A stretch of 64,000 bases of DNA from CAWGXG01 sp963826505. GTDB taxonomy: Bacteria > Chloroflexota > Anaerolineae > Aggregatilineales > Aggregatilineaceae. A model generated the notes under the pieces. It ran no database searches. It saw only the letters and a list, made by a program, of their open reading frames with translations, and had not been told where the DNA came from. Positions 44,457 through 53,142 of the stretch are shown here, in pieces. Location: positions 186,001 to 250,000 of the forward strand of contig CAWGXG010000007.1 in NCBI GenBank assembly GCA_963826505.1, written 5' to 3'. Position 1 is the first letter of the stretch; each line of letters opens with the position of its first letter. A program made the position numbers and the translations under genes.

Positions 44457-45755
44457 TTACTGGACCTGGCAGGCACCTTCGCTCGGAGCATCAGGCGGCC
44501 AGCACGGCGCGCCAGTCTGGTTGAGCAGGTCTTGCAGGTTGGCGCCTTCTTCGTTCAGCACGGTCTGGATGTCGTCGCCATCCAGCAGGATACGGCTGGC
44601 TGCGTCCTTGTAGATCTGGTTGAACGCGCCACCCTGGTCACCCAGGCCGACCGGCAGCAGCGCCGGGAGCGCGTCCTCTGCGCTCGCCTGCGCGTTGACG
44701 GCGTCAGCTTCAAGGGCGATACCGGCCGACAGACCACTCGTATCAACGCCAGACACCACCGGGAAGAACCCGAGGTCCTTCAGCACCATGGCCTGCGTAT
44801 CGGGTTGGAGCAGGAACTGGATCAGGGCCACAGCGCCATCGGGGTTAGGCGCGTTGGTTGGCACGCCCAGGCCCACCACCACCGGCATGAAGCCGCGGCC
44901 CTTCGGGCCAGCGGGCGCCGGGAAGGCGATGAAGTTGTCGGGCTGCTGTTCAAGCGCGTCCTTTAGGCGGGCGGTGTGATCCAGCGCGATCCAAACTTCC
45001 CCGCTCAACAGGGGTTCCTGCATGAACTGGTAGGTAATCCATTGTGGATTGACGTAGGGGAACACATCGTTCTTCAGGAAGGTGAACATATCGACCGCTT
45101 CCTGGCTCTTGAACCCGGCGACCATCGTACCCGTAAAGGACGGGAACAGGTAACCTTCCAGCACGCGGTGCCAAAGGCCCGGATCGCCAGGGAAGCCAAG
45201 CTTGGCCTCGCCGGTCTGGTCGTAGATGTTCTTGGCCCACGCCGCGAGCTGGTCCCACGTCAGCGCGTTGACATCGGCGCCTTCGGGCAGATAGGGCAGG
45301 GCCTCTTTGTTGGCGGCCATGATGTAGGTGGCCTGCATCCAGGGTATGTAGTACTGGTAGTCGGTCGTGCCCATCTTGCCCAGTTCGACAAAGGCAGGCG
45401 CGATCTCTACCTGGGACTGGAGGTTTTCGAGCAGGCCGTTGAGGTTGAAGAGCACATCGTTCGAGACCAGTGTTGGGAAGGTCCCATGCAGAGCGCCAAT
45501 CACGTCTACCGAGCCGGAATCCTGACCCTTTTCGGCAGTCACCGTTGTGATCACGTCGCCTTCTTCAGACGGGACGAAATCCACTTCGCCATCCATATTG
45601 GCCAATATGGTGCGGAACGTTTCTTGTTCGTCGACGATGTTGAACTGTGTCGAGAAGAACTCGACTTTGCCGCCCTGCGCCGAAACGCCCGTCACGCCGA
45701 CCAGCAGCGTGGCGATGATCATAAGCGCTAACAAACGAAATTTCTTCGATGCCAT
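44457..45755 (-). CDS. Sugar ABC transporter substrate-binding protein (CUT1)
   Basis: A Sec signal peptide (ASKKFRLLALMIIATLLVGVTGVSAQ) precedes a type 1 extracellular binding fold of about 405 residues: DVIGALHGTFPTLVSND, YYIPWMQATYIMAANKEAL, LTWDQLAAWAKNIYDQTGE, PGLWHRVLEGYLFPSF and GVPTNAPNPDGAVALIQFLLQP. There is no lipobox cysteine. The only cysteines lie in the last 17 residues (APCWPPDAPSEGACQVQ). ATG 45755 follows GAGGAGAG. It is the recognition subunit for the adjacent permeases; the sugar is unknown. Confidence 0.93.
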   Translation of the reverse strand: MASKKFRLLALMIIATLLVGVTGVSAQGGKVEFFSTQFNIVDEQETFRTILANMDGEVDFVPSEEGDVITTVTAEKGQDSGSVDVIGALHGTFPTLVSNDVLFNLNGLLENLQSQVEIAPAFVELGKMGTTDYQYYIPWMQATYIMAANKEALPYLPEGADVNALTWDQLAAWAKNIYDQTGEAKLGFPGDPGLWHRVLEGYLFPSFTGTMVAGFKSQEAVDMFTFLKNDVFPYVNPQWITYQFMQEPLLSGEVWIALDHTARLKDALEQQPDNFIAFPAPAGPKGRGFMPVVVGLGVPTNAPNPDGAVALIQFLLQPDTQAMVLKDLGFFPVVSGVDTSGLSAGIALEADAVNAQASAEDALPALLPVGLGDQGGAFNQIYKDAASRILLDGDDIQTVLNEEGANLQDLLNQTGAPCWPPDAPSEGACQVQ

Positions 45756-45833
45756 TTGTTTTTCTCTCCTCATTGATGGGTCATCTGTCCCTTCATTACG
45801 TGTTTTCGGGGAGCCCGAGATGACATGTGATCG

Positions 45834-46889
45834 TTATCTGTCCGGCGTGGACAGCATATCACCTCCCTTCGACTGCGTTGGGCGCGATTCACCGCTAGAA
45901 GCGCGGATCACGATCTCAGGTTGAAGCACTACCTGTGTATCGGTGAGGGTCTCACCGCGAATGATGCGAACCAACATTCCGGCCAATCGATAGCCAATCC
46001 CGTAAATGGGTTGGCGCACTGTGGTGAGGGGAGGTTCGGCAGCCACGGCTGCCGGGATGTCGTCAAAACCGGCGACGGCCACATCCACGCCAACGCGCAG
46101 CCCGCGGTGCCGGGCGGAGGCCATCACGCCCAAAGCCATCATGTCGTTGCACGCGATAATGGCGGTGGGCGGATCGTCGAGCGCCAGCAAAGCCTCGCCA
46201 GCTTCCATACCGCCCTGGCGCGTCAGGTCGCCTTCGGCGGTGTAGGTTTCGTCAAAAGGTAGATCCAACTGCTCAAGCGCGCGGAGGTACCCGCCAACGC
46301 GCTGAACGGTGAAGGCCAGCTCGGGCGGCGACTGCACCAGCCCAAAGCGCTGGTGACCATACGAGGCCAGGTGATGAACCAGGCGCTCGACCCCAAACGC
46401 GCCATCGACATCAATGAAGGGGTATTCCTGCGCTTCGGAACGTCCGAACGCTACGAAGGGATGCCGCGCTTCGTGCAAGAACTCAATGCGCGGGTCGTAC
46501 CGCAGCACGCGCGCCACAACCATCCCGTCGACACGTCCCCCGGCGACCATGCGGCGGTAGGCGCTCAATTCCTCTTCGCCCCGCATCTGGGCCGAGATCA
46601 GCAAATCGTAGCCATATTCGGATGCCTGTCGGCCCACACCGGCCAATAGCTCCATGAAAAACGGGTCAGAAAAATGCGCAGTACGCGGCACAACCATCCC
46701 GATCGTCTGCGTGTGTTTGCTGCGCAAATGACGGGCTGTCAGATTGGGCTGGTACCCTAACCGGTCCGCAATCCCCAGAATCCGCTGGCGAGTGTCTTCA
46801 TTCACATCGTTATAACCCGCCAGGGCGCGCGACACAGTGGTGATGGATAAGCCAGCTTCCTCAGCAATGGTTTTTAATGTAATGCGCAT
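45834..46889 (-). CDS. LacI-family transcriptional regulator
   Basis: An N-terminal LacI helix-turn-helix (ITLKTIAEEAGLSITTVSRALAGY) with hinge (RQRILGIADRLGYQPNLTARHLRS) precedes a ribose-binding-like effector domain (IGMVVPRTAHFSDPFFMELLAGVG, VDGMVVARVLRYD, AIIACNDMMALGVM, VAGFDDIPAAV). It has 351 residues. It is the first gene of the sugar operon. Two near-identical palindromes lie in its own promoter, so it most likely represses itself and the transporter until sugar binds. Confidence 0.95.
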   Translation of the reverse strand: MRITLKTIAEEAGLSITTVSRALAGYNDVNEDTRQRILGIADRLGYQPNLTARHLRSKHTQTIGMVVPRTAHFSDPFFMELLAGVGRQASEYGYDLLISAQMRGEEELSAYRRMVAGGRVDGMVVARVLRYDPRIEFLHEARHPFVAFGRSEAQEYPFIDVDGAFGVERLVHHLASYGHQRFGLVQSPPELAFTVQRVGGYLRALEQLDLPFDETYTAEGDLTRQGGMEAGEALLALDDPPTAIIACNDMMALGVMASARHRGLRVGVDVAVAGFDDIPAAVAAEPPLTTVRQPIYGIGYRLAGMLVRIIRGETLTDTQVVLQPEIVIRASSGESRPTQSKGGDMLSTPDR

Positions 46890-46911
46890 AGTTAAGGACT
46901 ATTCTGTGTAT

Positions 46912-46972
46912 CCGAAACGTTTTAGATACACTTTTAGTGTACTCCAAAACGTTTCGGATTTTCAAGTCCTTA
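46912..46972 (-). promoter_or_regulatory. Promoter with two LacI-type operators
   Basis: Two palindromes centred on AAACGTTT lie at 46911-46926 (TCCGAAACGTTTTAGA) and 46943-46958 (TCCAAAACGTTTCGGA). The second, read in reverse, matches the first at 15 of 16 bases. Centres are 32 bases apart, three helical turns. On the minus strand a TTGAAA (-35) and TACACT (-10), 18 bases apart, flank the second palindrome, so bound repressor would block RNA polymerase. Confidence 0.75.
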
Positions 46973-47021
46973 ACTTTTACCTTGCATTAACGATGCATGG
47001 AATGAGCATGAAGGCGAGGGA

Positions 47022-48260
47022 TTACACGAGGGTCGCCAGCAGATCGCGCAAGACGCGTTCCAACGCCGCATAGGAAAAATGCTCCAACGCCAGCGCGTAA
47101 TTGTGTTGCGTCATGGCGCGCCCGCGTTCGGGGTGATCCAGCAGATCGCGCACCTGCGCGACCGCGTCGTCCGTCACCGCGCCGTCGATTTCCACGAACT
47201 CAAAGCCCAGCGGGCCGATGTCCGCTGCGTAGACGCTGTAACGATTGACCAGTGTGGGCTTTTTGAAGTAGATCGCTTCGAGCAGCGCGTTGCCAAAGCC
47301 CTCGTACAGGCTGGGATACATCACGAAGTCGGCCCCGACGTAAGCATCCCACAGCGTATACAGCCGGTGCCCGTCCCGTTCGCCGCGCTCCACCCCGATC
47401 TGCTCGGTGGCGAAGATCAGCGGCACGCCTAAACGCGCGGCCTGGGCGCGCAGCTCCGCCACGTAATCTTCTTCCATGTCGTCGACATGGGTGAACACCA
47501 TCTTGCAGCGCGGATCATCCAGGCGCGCCACCACTTCGATCGCCAGTTCCAATCCCTTGCGGCGAATGATGCGCACCGGCTGAAGGATGTAGAAATCCTC
47601 GTCACGCAGCCCGATCGCCGCGCGGAATCCGGCGTTGTAATCGTCCGGGCCGGGCGCGGGCGTCTCGAAATCGAACACGTTGGGGATCACGATCGAGTCG
47701 ATGCCGCGCCGGGTTTTCAGATCGTGCTGAGCCAGACTGTTGATGCTGGCATGCCGCAGCGTAGGCAAATCGGGCGGAAAAACGGAGTCCAGAATATCCT
47801 GCACGCAGGTGACATTGTAGGCCGTGCGCTCCCAGTAATAATCGTGGCTGTGGGCCAGTGCTGGGAGTCTTCTCTCTGCGATCAGGTCGGCCAGGGCCAG
47901 GGCCAGCGGAATCTGGAGCGGGATGGCGAATACGTTTTGCGCGATGATCATATCGATGTGGTAGGCCTGCACGAAGCGATCCAGCCCGCCCCGGATGATG
48001 GCGCGCTGGCGGTCGATGCGCGGGCGCAGGTCGTGGTGCGCGGTGGTGGTGCCGTAGGCGTGCTGGCGAATCCACATGTTTTCCGGCGTGGTGAAATGGG
48101 CTTCGGGGATCAGCGTGCTGGGCGGGCCTTCCGCGTCGAGTTCGCCCGCGCAGTAGAACACCATGTGACCCAGGCGGCGCAGCACGACCGCCAGCTTGGC
48201 TGTTTCCAGGGTTACGCCGTCGTGCCCGGCCAGCCGTGTTGAGACAAATCCTATATTCAT
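47022..48260 (-). CDS. Glycosyltransferase, GT4 family
   Basis: The 412-residue GT-B enzyme starts MNIGFVSTRLAGHDGVTLETAKLA and has an acceptor-side HSHDYYWER. The donor-side motifs are VIPNVFDFE, QPVRIIRRKGLELAIEVVARL and YPSLYEGFGNALLEAIYFKKP (the E-x7-E pattern). It transfers an activated sugar to an unknown acceptor with retention. It sits just downstream of a YesL-like membrane protein (23 bases away) and is not part of the LacI operon, which points the same way but has its own promoter. Confidence 0.88.
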   Translation of the reverse strand: MNIGFVSTRLAGHDGVTLETAKLAVVLRRLGHMVFYCAGELDAEGPPSTLIPEAHFTTPENMWIRQHAYGTTTAHHDLRPRIDRQRAIIRGGLDRFVQAYHIDMIIAQNVFAIPLQIPLALALADLIAERRLPALAHSHDYYWERTAYNVTCVQDILDSVFPPDLPTLRHASINSLAQHDLKTRRGIDSIVIPNVFDFETPAPGPDDYNAGFRAAIGLRDEDFYILQPVRIIRRKGLELAIEVVARLDDPRCKMVFTHVDDMEEDYVAELRAQAARLGVPLIFATEQIGVERGERDGHRLYTLWDAYVGADFVMYPSLYEGFGNALLEAIYFKKPTLVNRYSVYAADIGPLGFEFVEIDGAVTDDAVAQVRDLLDHPERGRAMTQHNYALALEHFSYAALERVLRDLLATLV

Positions 48261-48282
48261 GGGCTATACCCTCCCTTATCGT

Positions 48283-48960
48283 CTAAATATCGTCCGGATC
48301 ACCGCCTCGTTCCGCCGTCAGTAGGACCCGCACGGCACGCGCGTACAAAAACGCCAGCAATCCCGCCGTCACCAACGCCCACAGCAGGGGCAGCAGCAAA
48401 CTGATCAGAATAATCGCTCCCGCGATCAGGGCGTGGACCAGCGTGAACGCGGGGTAACGCACCGTCAGCGCCAGCGCGTTACGCGCCGCCAGCCGCACAC
48501 TGGGGCGCTCCTGTTCCAGCAGCAGCGGGAAACTGTACAGTTCCACGCCGATCCAGATCATTAATAGCCCGATCCACGCGAAGCCGAGCAGTCCGGCCCA
48601 CCGTGCCGCGATCCCGCTGTAGAACCAAATGTTAAGCGCGACAATGCCGATCGCCACCCCATTCAGGATCGCCCATCGCCAGCCGGCCCAGAACTGGTCC
48701 CGCGCCGCACGGAAAAAGGCGCGCCAGCCCGTATGGCGCCGGTACGCCAGATCGCCCGCGACTGTGAACAGTGCCGCTGTCGCAGGGGGAAAGCCAATCA
48801 CCGTCAGGCTGAACAGCGCCCACAGCACATTGATCACCACCAGATCGAAGCCCACGTAGAGCAAGTCCCAAGCAGCGCCAGACAGCGCGCGCCCGATCGC
48901 GGGGCGCTGAGGAGAAACTGTGCCGCTGGGCGGCGTGGAGGGGATGGGCTGGTCGTTCAC
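48283..48960 (-). CDS. Membrane protein, YesL/DUF624-like
   Basis: The 225-residue protein has five or six helices, including DLVVINVLWALFSLTVIGFPPATAALF, which resembles the YesL (DUF624) start often found next to sugar-uptake operons. RHTGWRAFFRAARDQFWAGWRW and LLMIWIGVELYSFPLLLEQ follow. Function is unknown. It is transcribed with the GT4 gene downstream. Confidence 0.75.
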   Translation of the reverse strand: MNDQPIPSTPPSGTVSPQRPAIGRALSGAAWDLLYVGFDLVVINVLWALFSLTVIGFPPATAALFTVAGDLAYRRHTGWRAFFRAARDQFWAGWRWAILNGVAIGIVALNIWFYSGIAARWAGLLGFAWIGLLMIWIGVELYSFPLLLEQERPSVRLAARNALALTVRYPAFTLVHALIAGAIILISLLLPLLWALVTAGLLAFLYARAVRVLLTAERGGDPDDI

Positions 48961-49051
48961 GCCGCTGATTGTACTGCATTCCCTGCCCCCGCGCCGGGCA
49001 ACGCTTCGTTATTTGCCCCACCGCTAAATCCCCTCCCAATATTATTCTGCT

Positions 49052-49082
49052 ACTCCCCCTCTCCATGGCGTGGGGGAGGGAA
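49052..49082. repeat. CCCCCTCTCC... dispersed inverted element, copy 2
   Basis: CTCCCCCTCTCC and GTGGGGGAGGG form an inverted repeat around a short centre. A second, weaker copy (TCTCCCCTTTCTCCGCC) lies at about 49094-49111. Confidence 0.45.
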
Positions 49083-49202
49083 AAATACCGAGCGTCTCCC
49101 CTTTCTCCGCCGCGTGGGAATAGAGGCTTGCTCAAAACTCCCCGCCTGCCTTTGTTCAACTCCTTACCAGCTCCAGGGTGGGCAAAGGCCGGGACCCGGT
49201 GC

Positions 49203-49208
49203 TATAAT
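49203..49208 (+). promoter_or_regulatory. -10 box (TATAAT) upstream of the GAF-PP2C gene
   Basis: A perfect TATAAT lies 37 bases before ATG 49245. No clear -35 is present at 17 bases (GGCAAA region at 49181). Confidence 0.4.
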
Positions 49209-49244
49209 GCGGGGCATCTCACCCATCATGAGGAAGTGAGCACG

Positions 49245-50540
49245 ATGACGGAGCCGCAGCCCACGCCGCCGATGGCCAATCCGGCGCATCTCGCCACACT
49301 CTACGAAATCACGCGCGAGTTGAATTCCAGCCTGGACCTCGATACGGTATTAGAGCACATCATGGATCGCGTGATCGACGTGACCGGTGCTGAGCGTGGC
49401 TTTTTGATGCTGCGCGACCAGGACGACGGCGAGCTTGAATTCAAGATCGCACGCGGCCTGAATCGCAACGATCTCACCTCGCCGGAATTCCAGGTCAGCA
49501 CGACGATTACGCGCAAAGTCGAACAGACACGCGCGCCGCTGCTGACGGATAACGCCCAGTTCGACGATCGCTTCACACGCGGCGAAAGCATCATGGTTTT
49601 GGGGCTGCGCTCGATTTTGTGCGTGCCGATCATGATCAAAGACCGGCTGATCGGGCTGGTCTATGTGGACAACCGCCTGCAAAGTGGGCTGTTTGACGAG
49701 GGACATCGCGATCTGCTGGCGGCGTTCGGCAGCCAGGCCGGGGTCGCCATCGAGAATGCGCGGCTCTATCAGGTAGCGGTCGAGAAAGGCCGCATGGAAA
49801 AAGAGCTTCAGATGGCGCGCGACATCCAGCGCGGGCTGCTGCCGCGCACGCTGCCGCCCATCCCTGGCTACGAAATCGCGGCGGATTGGCGCTCAGCGCG
49901 CGAAGTCGCCGGTGATTTTTACGACTGCTTTCCGCTGGGCAGTGGCGAGTTCGGCGTCGTCGTGGCGGATGTGTCCGACAAGGGCGCGCCCGCGGCGATC
50001 TTCATGGCCGTGGCGCGCAGTCTGCTGCGAGGCGCGGCGCTGCTGGCCGAAAGTCCTGAAGCCATGCTCCGTCAGGCCAACCGGACCATCCTCAGTGATA
50101 CGCAGTCGGGAATGTTCGTCACGGTTTATTACACCATTCTCCAGCCGGGCGGCCGGATCATCGGCGTCAACGCGGGCCACAACTGCCCGCTGCTCTACCG
50201 GGCGCGCCAGGGTACGCACGAATTTCTGCCACGCGGAGGTCGCCCGTTGGGCTGGTTCGACGATCTGCCCGTCGCGCCGCTGCCGTACAAGCTGGAGCCG
50301 GGCGACGTGCTGGTCATTTACACCGATGGTCTGACCGAAGCGGAAGACATCCTGGGGCGACCCTATGGCGAAGACCGGCTGGTCGAGGCTGTGCGCGCCG
50401 CGAGCGATCAACCGGCTGAGGTGATCATGGCCCGCATTCTTGATTCGATGGAACATTTCAGAGGCGCGGCCCCGCCGTTCGATGATACGACGCTGGTCGT
50501 CGTGCGTTATACGGGTGTGAGCACGCCCACGACAGGATAA
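49245..50540 (+). CDS. GAF-domain PP2C (SpoIIE/RsbU-type) phosphatase
   Basis: An N-terminal GAF domain (LATLYEITRELNSSLDLDTVLEHIMDR to GVAIENARLYQ) is joined by a coiled linker to a PP2C-type phosphatase: QMARDIQRGLLPRTLPPIPGYEIA, SAREVAGDFYDCFPL with metal Asp, VVVADVSDKGAPAAIFMAVAR, VNAGHNCPLLYR and VLVIYTDGLTEAED. It has 431 residues. By family it dephosphorylates an anti-sigma-factor antagonist in a partner-switch cascade. No partner kinase or STAS protein is in the window. AGGAAG precedes ATG 49245. Confidence 0.94.
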   Translation: MTEPQPTPPMANPAHLATLYEITRELNSSLDLDTVLEHIMDRVIDVTGAERGFLMLRDQDDGELEFKIARGLNRNDLTSPEFQVSTTITRKVEQTRAPLLTDNAQFDDRFTRGESIMVLGLRSILCVPIMIKDRLIGLVYVDNRLQSGLFDEGHRDLLAAFGSQAGVAIENARLYQVAVEKGRMEKELQMARDIQRGLLPRTLPPIPGYEIAADWRSAREVAGDFYDCFPLGSGEFGVVVADVSDKGAPAAIFMAVARSLLRGAALLAESPEAMLRQANRTILSDTQSGMFVTVYYTILQPGGRIIGVNAGHNCPLLYRARQGTHEFLPRGGRPLGWFDDLPVAPLPYKLEPGDVLVIYTDGLTEAEDILGRPYGEDRLVEAVRAASDQPAEVIMARILDSMEHFRGAAPPFDDTTLVVVRYTGVSTPTTG

Positions 50541-50546
50541 TTCATA

Positions 50547-51275
50547 GTGGAAGAACGACTGCAAAAACTGATTTCCCAGGCGGGGATCGCCTCGCGACGC
50601 GCCGCCGAAACCTTGATCACGGCGGGCCGCGTGAGCGTCAACGGCCAGGTCGCGAAGCTGGGCGACAAAGCCGATCTCAGCCGCGACACCGTCAAAGTGG
50701 ACGGCGAGCCGCTCAAGCCGCCCCAGTTTGTGTATTACCTGGTCAACAAGCCGCGCAACGTGATCACCTCCAACAAACGCCAGCACGGCGAAACGCGCCG
50801 CCTGGTGATCGATCTCGTGCCGCACAACTCGCACCTGTTCGCGGTCGGACGGCTTGACGCGGAAAGTGAAGGGCTGATCCTGCTCACCAACGACGGCGAA
50901 CTGGCCGACCGGCTGATGCATCCGCGCTATGGGCACACCAAGACCTACGAAGTGCTGGTCATGGGCGCGATGGCAGACAAAACGTTGGAGGTGTGGCGGC
51001 GCGGCGTGATGCTCGACGACGGCATGACCGCCCCGGCTAAAGTGCACGTCATCGACGAAAGACCCAGCGAAACGCTGCTGCAAGTGGTGATCCGTGAGGG
51101 CAAGAATCGCCAGATCAGGCGCATAGGCGAGCGGCTCGGCCACCCGGTGAAGCGCCTCGTCCGCGTCAAGATCGAATTTCTCGAAATCGGACACCTGAAG
51201 CCCGGCCAATGGCGCGAGCTGACCCCGGTCGAAGTGCAGCGCCTCAAAGGGTCACGGCGGAAGACCCGCCGCTGA
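50547..51275 (+). CDS. Ribosomal large/small subunit pseudouridine synthase (RsuA/RluB family)
   Basis: An N-terminal S4 domain (LQKLISQAGIASRRAAETLI) is followed by the RsuA catalytic domain: VYYLVNKPRNVITS, FAVGRLDAESEGLILLTNDGELADRLMHPRY (catalytic Asp of GRLD) and VIREGKNRQIRRIGERLGHPVKRLVR. It has 242 residues. It modifies a uridine in 23S or 16S rRNA. The GTG start at 50547 lies 6 bases after the phosphatase stop. Confidence 0.94.
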   Translation: MEERLQKLISQAGIASRRAAETLITAGRVSVNGQVAKLGDKADLSRDTVKVDGEPLKPPQFVYYLVNKPRNVITSNKRQHGETRRLVIDLVPHNSHLFAVGRLDAESEGLILLTNDGELADRLMHPRYGHTKTYEVLVMGAMADKTLEVWRRGVMLDDGMTAPAKVHVIDERPSETLLQVVIREGKNRQIRRIGERLGHPVKRLVRVKIEFLEIGHLKPGQWRELTPVEVQRLKGSRRKTRR

Positions 51276-51334
51276 TTGGGCAAGATGAACGCCGAGAACT
51301 CGTAGATCCCTGCTGCCCAGGAGTACGCCCGCCG

Positions 51335-52075
51335 ATGACGACCACCGACACCACCCCCCAAACCCACCTTCACCCGGTTGTCGCCCAGCAAGTCCGGCTT
51401 GACCGGCGGCGGCACTGGCTGCGCGACGGGCTGCTGCGCCCGCTGGGGCTGGGACTGCTGGTCAAACCGCACATTGAGGGTCGCGATTACATCCCCGCCA
51501 GCGGCCCGACGATCGTGATCATGAACCATATTGGCGCGATTGACCCCTTCGTCGTGGTGGCGGCCATGCGCACGCGTTATCTGGTCCCCATGACGAAAGA
51601 GGAAAACTACTACCATCCGATCATCGGGCTGATAGCGCGCGCCTGGGGCGTGTACCCGGTCCGGCGCGGAGAAGTCGATCGCCAGGCGTTGGACAGCACG
51701 GTCGCGCTGCTACAACAAGGGTATGCTGTGCTGATCGCGCCGGAAGGCACACGCGGCACGGCGCTGGCAGAAGCGCACGACGGCACCGCGTACGTGGCAA
51801 CCAAAGCCGATCCGTTGATTCTGCCGGTCGGGCTGGAAGGCACCGACGCATTTCCCAGCGCCTACAAACGGCTGCAACGCCCCCAGGTAACGATCCGGTT
51901 CGGTCAGCCGTTCCGCTTTCGTATCGAGGGCCGGAGGCGCATCCCACGCGATGAATTGCGGCAGATGACGCGCGAAATGATGTACCAGATCGCGCAGTTG
52001 ATCCCTGCCCAGCGCCGGGGCGTTTACAGCGATCTGGACCAGATGACGACAGAATTCGTGGAGTTCGTGTCATAG
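51335..52075 (+). CDS. 1-acyl-glycerol-3-phosphate acyltransferase (PlsC type)
   Basis: The enzyme adds the second acyl chain to make phosphatidic acid. The catalytic motif is MNHIGAIDPFVVVAAM (N-H-x4-D), then YPVRRGEVDRQALD and IAPEGTRGTALAEAHDGTAYVA (motif III). It has 246 residues. ATG 51335 has AGGAG 12 bases away, so it may be translated less well. It lies just downstream of the pseudouridine synthase. Confidence 0.9.
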   Translation: MTTTDTTPQTHLHPVVAQQVRLDRRRHWLRDGLLRPLGLGLLVKPHIEGRDYIPASGPTIVIMNHIGAIDPFVVVAAMRTRYLVPMTKEENYYHPIIGLIARAWGVYPVRRGEVDRQALDSTVALLQQGYAVLIAPEGTRGTALAEAHDGTAYVATKADPLILPVGLEGTDAFPSAYKRLQRPQVTIRFGQPFRFRIEGRRRIPRDELRQMTREMMYQIAQLIPAQRRGVYSDLDQMTTEFVEFVS

Positions 52076-52206
52076 CCTGCCCGCTTTGGTTCTATTTGGC
52101 ACGCGAAGGGCAGCCGGGCTGACATATAATCGAGCAAGCATTTGCGGGATCGGGGCGCGGGCCAAGCCAACACCGCCCCGCTGTGACTTAGAACAGGAGA
52201 CTATGC

Positions 52207-53142
52207 ATGGCGCAGGGACCGAAGTTCGCCTATTTTCAGGGAAAAATCGTACCGATCGAAGAAGCCAAAGTCAGCGTGATGACGCATGCGCTGAATTACG
52301 GCACGGGCGCGTTTGGTGGGATGCGTGCCTATTGGAACGCTGATGAACAGGAATTATTCTTATTTCGCCCCATCGATCATTTCACCCGGCTGCTCAACTC
52401 GGGCAAAATGTTGATGATGAACCTGCCCCATACTCCTGAGTCCATGACACAGGTGCTGCTGGACCTGCTGCGCACCGAGGACTTTCACGAGGACGTGTAT
52501 ATCCGCCCCCTGATTTACAAATCGTCCCAGGTGATCGGCGTGCGGCTGCACAACCTGGAGGACGATTTCACCGTCTTCGCGCAGCCGTTTGGCAGCTACA
52601 TTCCCAACGAGACGGGCGCGCGCGTCACAGTGTCGGGCTGGCGGCGCATCGATGACAACATGATTCCGGCGCGCGGCAAAATCACCGGGGCGTATGCCAA
52701 CTCGGCCTTTATCAAGACAGACGCGTCGCTTTCCGGCTTTGACGAGGCGCTCGTCCTCGACCAGCAGGGGCACATCTCAGAAGGCAGCGCCGAGAATTTC
52801 TTCCTGGTGCGTAACGGCGTGGTCATCACCCCGCCCATTTCGAGCAACATTCTCGAGGGCATCACGCGCCGCACGGTCATGGAGCTGCTGTGCAAGGATA
52901 TGGGACTGACCGTCCTGGAACGCGACATCGACCGGACTGAAGTTTTCATTGCCGACGAAGCCTTTTTCTGCGGGACGGGCGTGCAGGTCGTCGCCATCGC
53001 CGAAGTCGATCATCGCAAAGTGGGCACCGGCAAGATGGGGCCGGTCGTCAGCCAACTGCGCCAGCTATATTTCGACGTCGTGCGGGGCAAGCTGGCTCAC
53101 CACCGTGAGTGGAATACCCCGGTGTATGGTTCCCAGGCGTAG
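52207..53142 (+). CDS. ilvE: Branched-chain amino acid aminotransferase
   Basis: This class IV PLP enzyme moves amino groups between branched-chain amino acids and 2-oxoglutarate. Motifs include VMTHALNYGTGAFGGMRAYW, YIRPLIYKSSQVIG, GKITGAYANSAFIKTDASLSGFDEALVLD (the catalytic Lys is in AFIKTDA), SEGSAENFFLVRNGVVITPP and NILEGITRRTVMELL. It has 311 residues, standard. ATG 52207 has AGGAG upstream. The minus-strand membrane protein overlaps its last 78 bases. Confidence 0.96.
   Translation: MAQGPKFAYFQGKIVPIEEAKVSVMTHALNYGTGAFGGMRAYWNADEQELFLFRPIDHFTRLLNSGKMLMMNLPHTPESMTQVLLDLLRTEDFHEDVYIRPLIYKSSQVIGVRLHNLEDDFTVFAQPFGSYIPNETGARVTVSGWRRIDDNMIPARGKITGAYANSAFIKTDASLSGFDEALVLDQQGHISEGSAENFFLVRNGVVITPPISSNILEGITRRTVMELLCKDMGLTVLERDIDRTEVFIADEAFFCGTGVQVVAIAEVDHRKVGTGKMGPVVSQLRQLYFDVVRGKLAHHREWNTPVYGSQA

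Noticed and set aside
49893..51209. 438-residue minus-strand frame over the phosphatase and pseudouridine synthase
   Set aside because: Crosses the boundary of two conserved plus-strand genes; a shadow.
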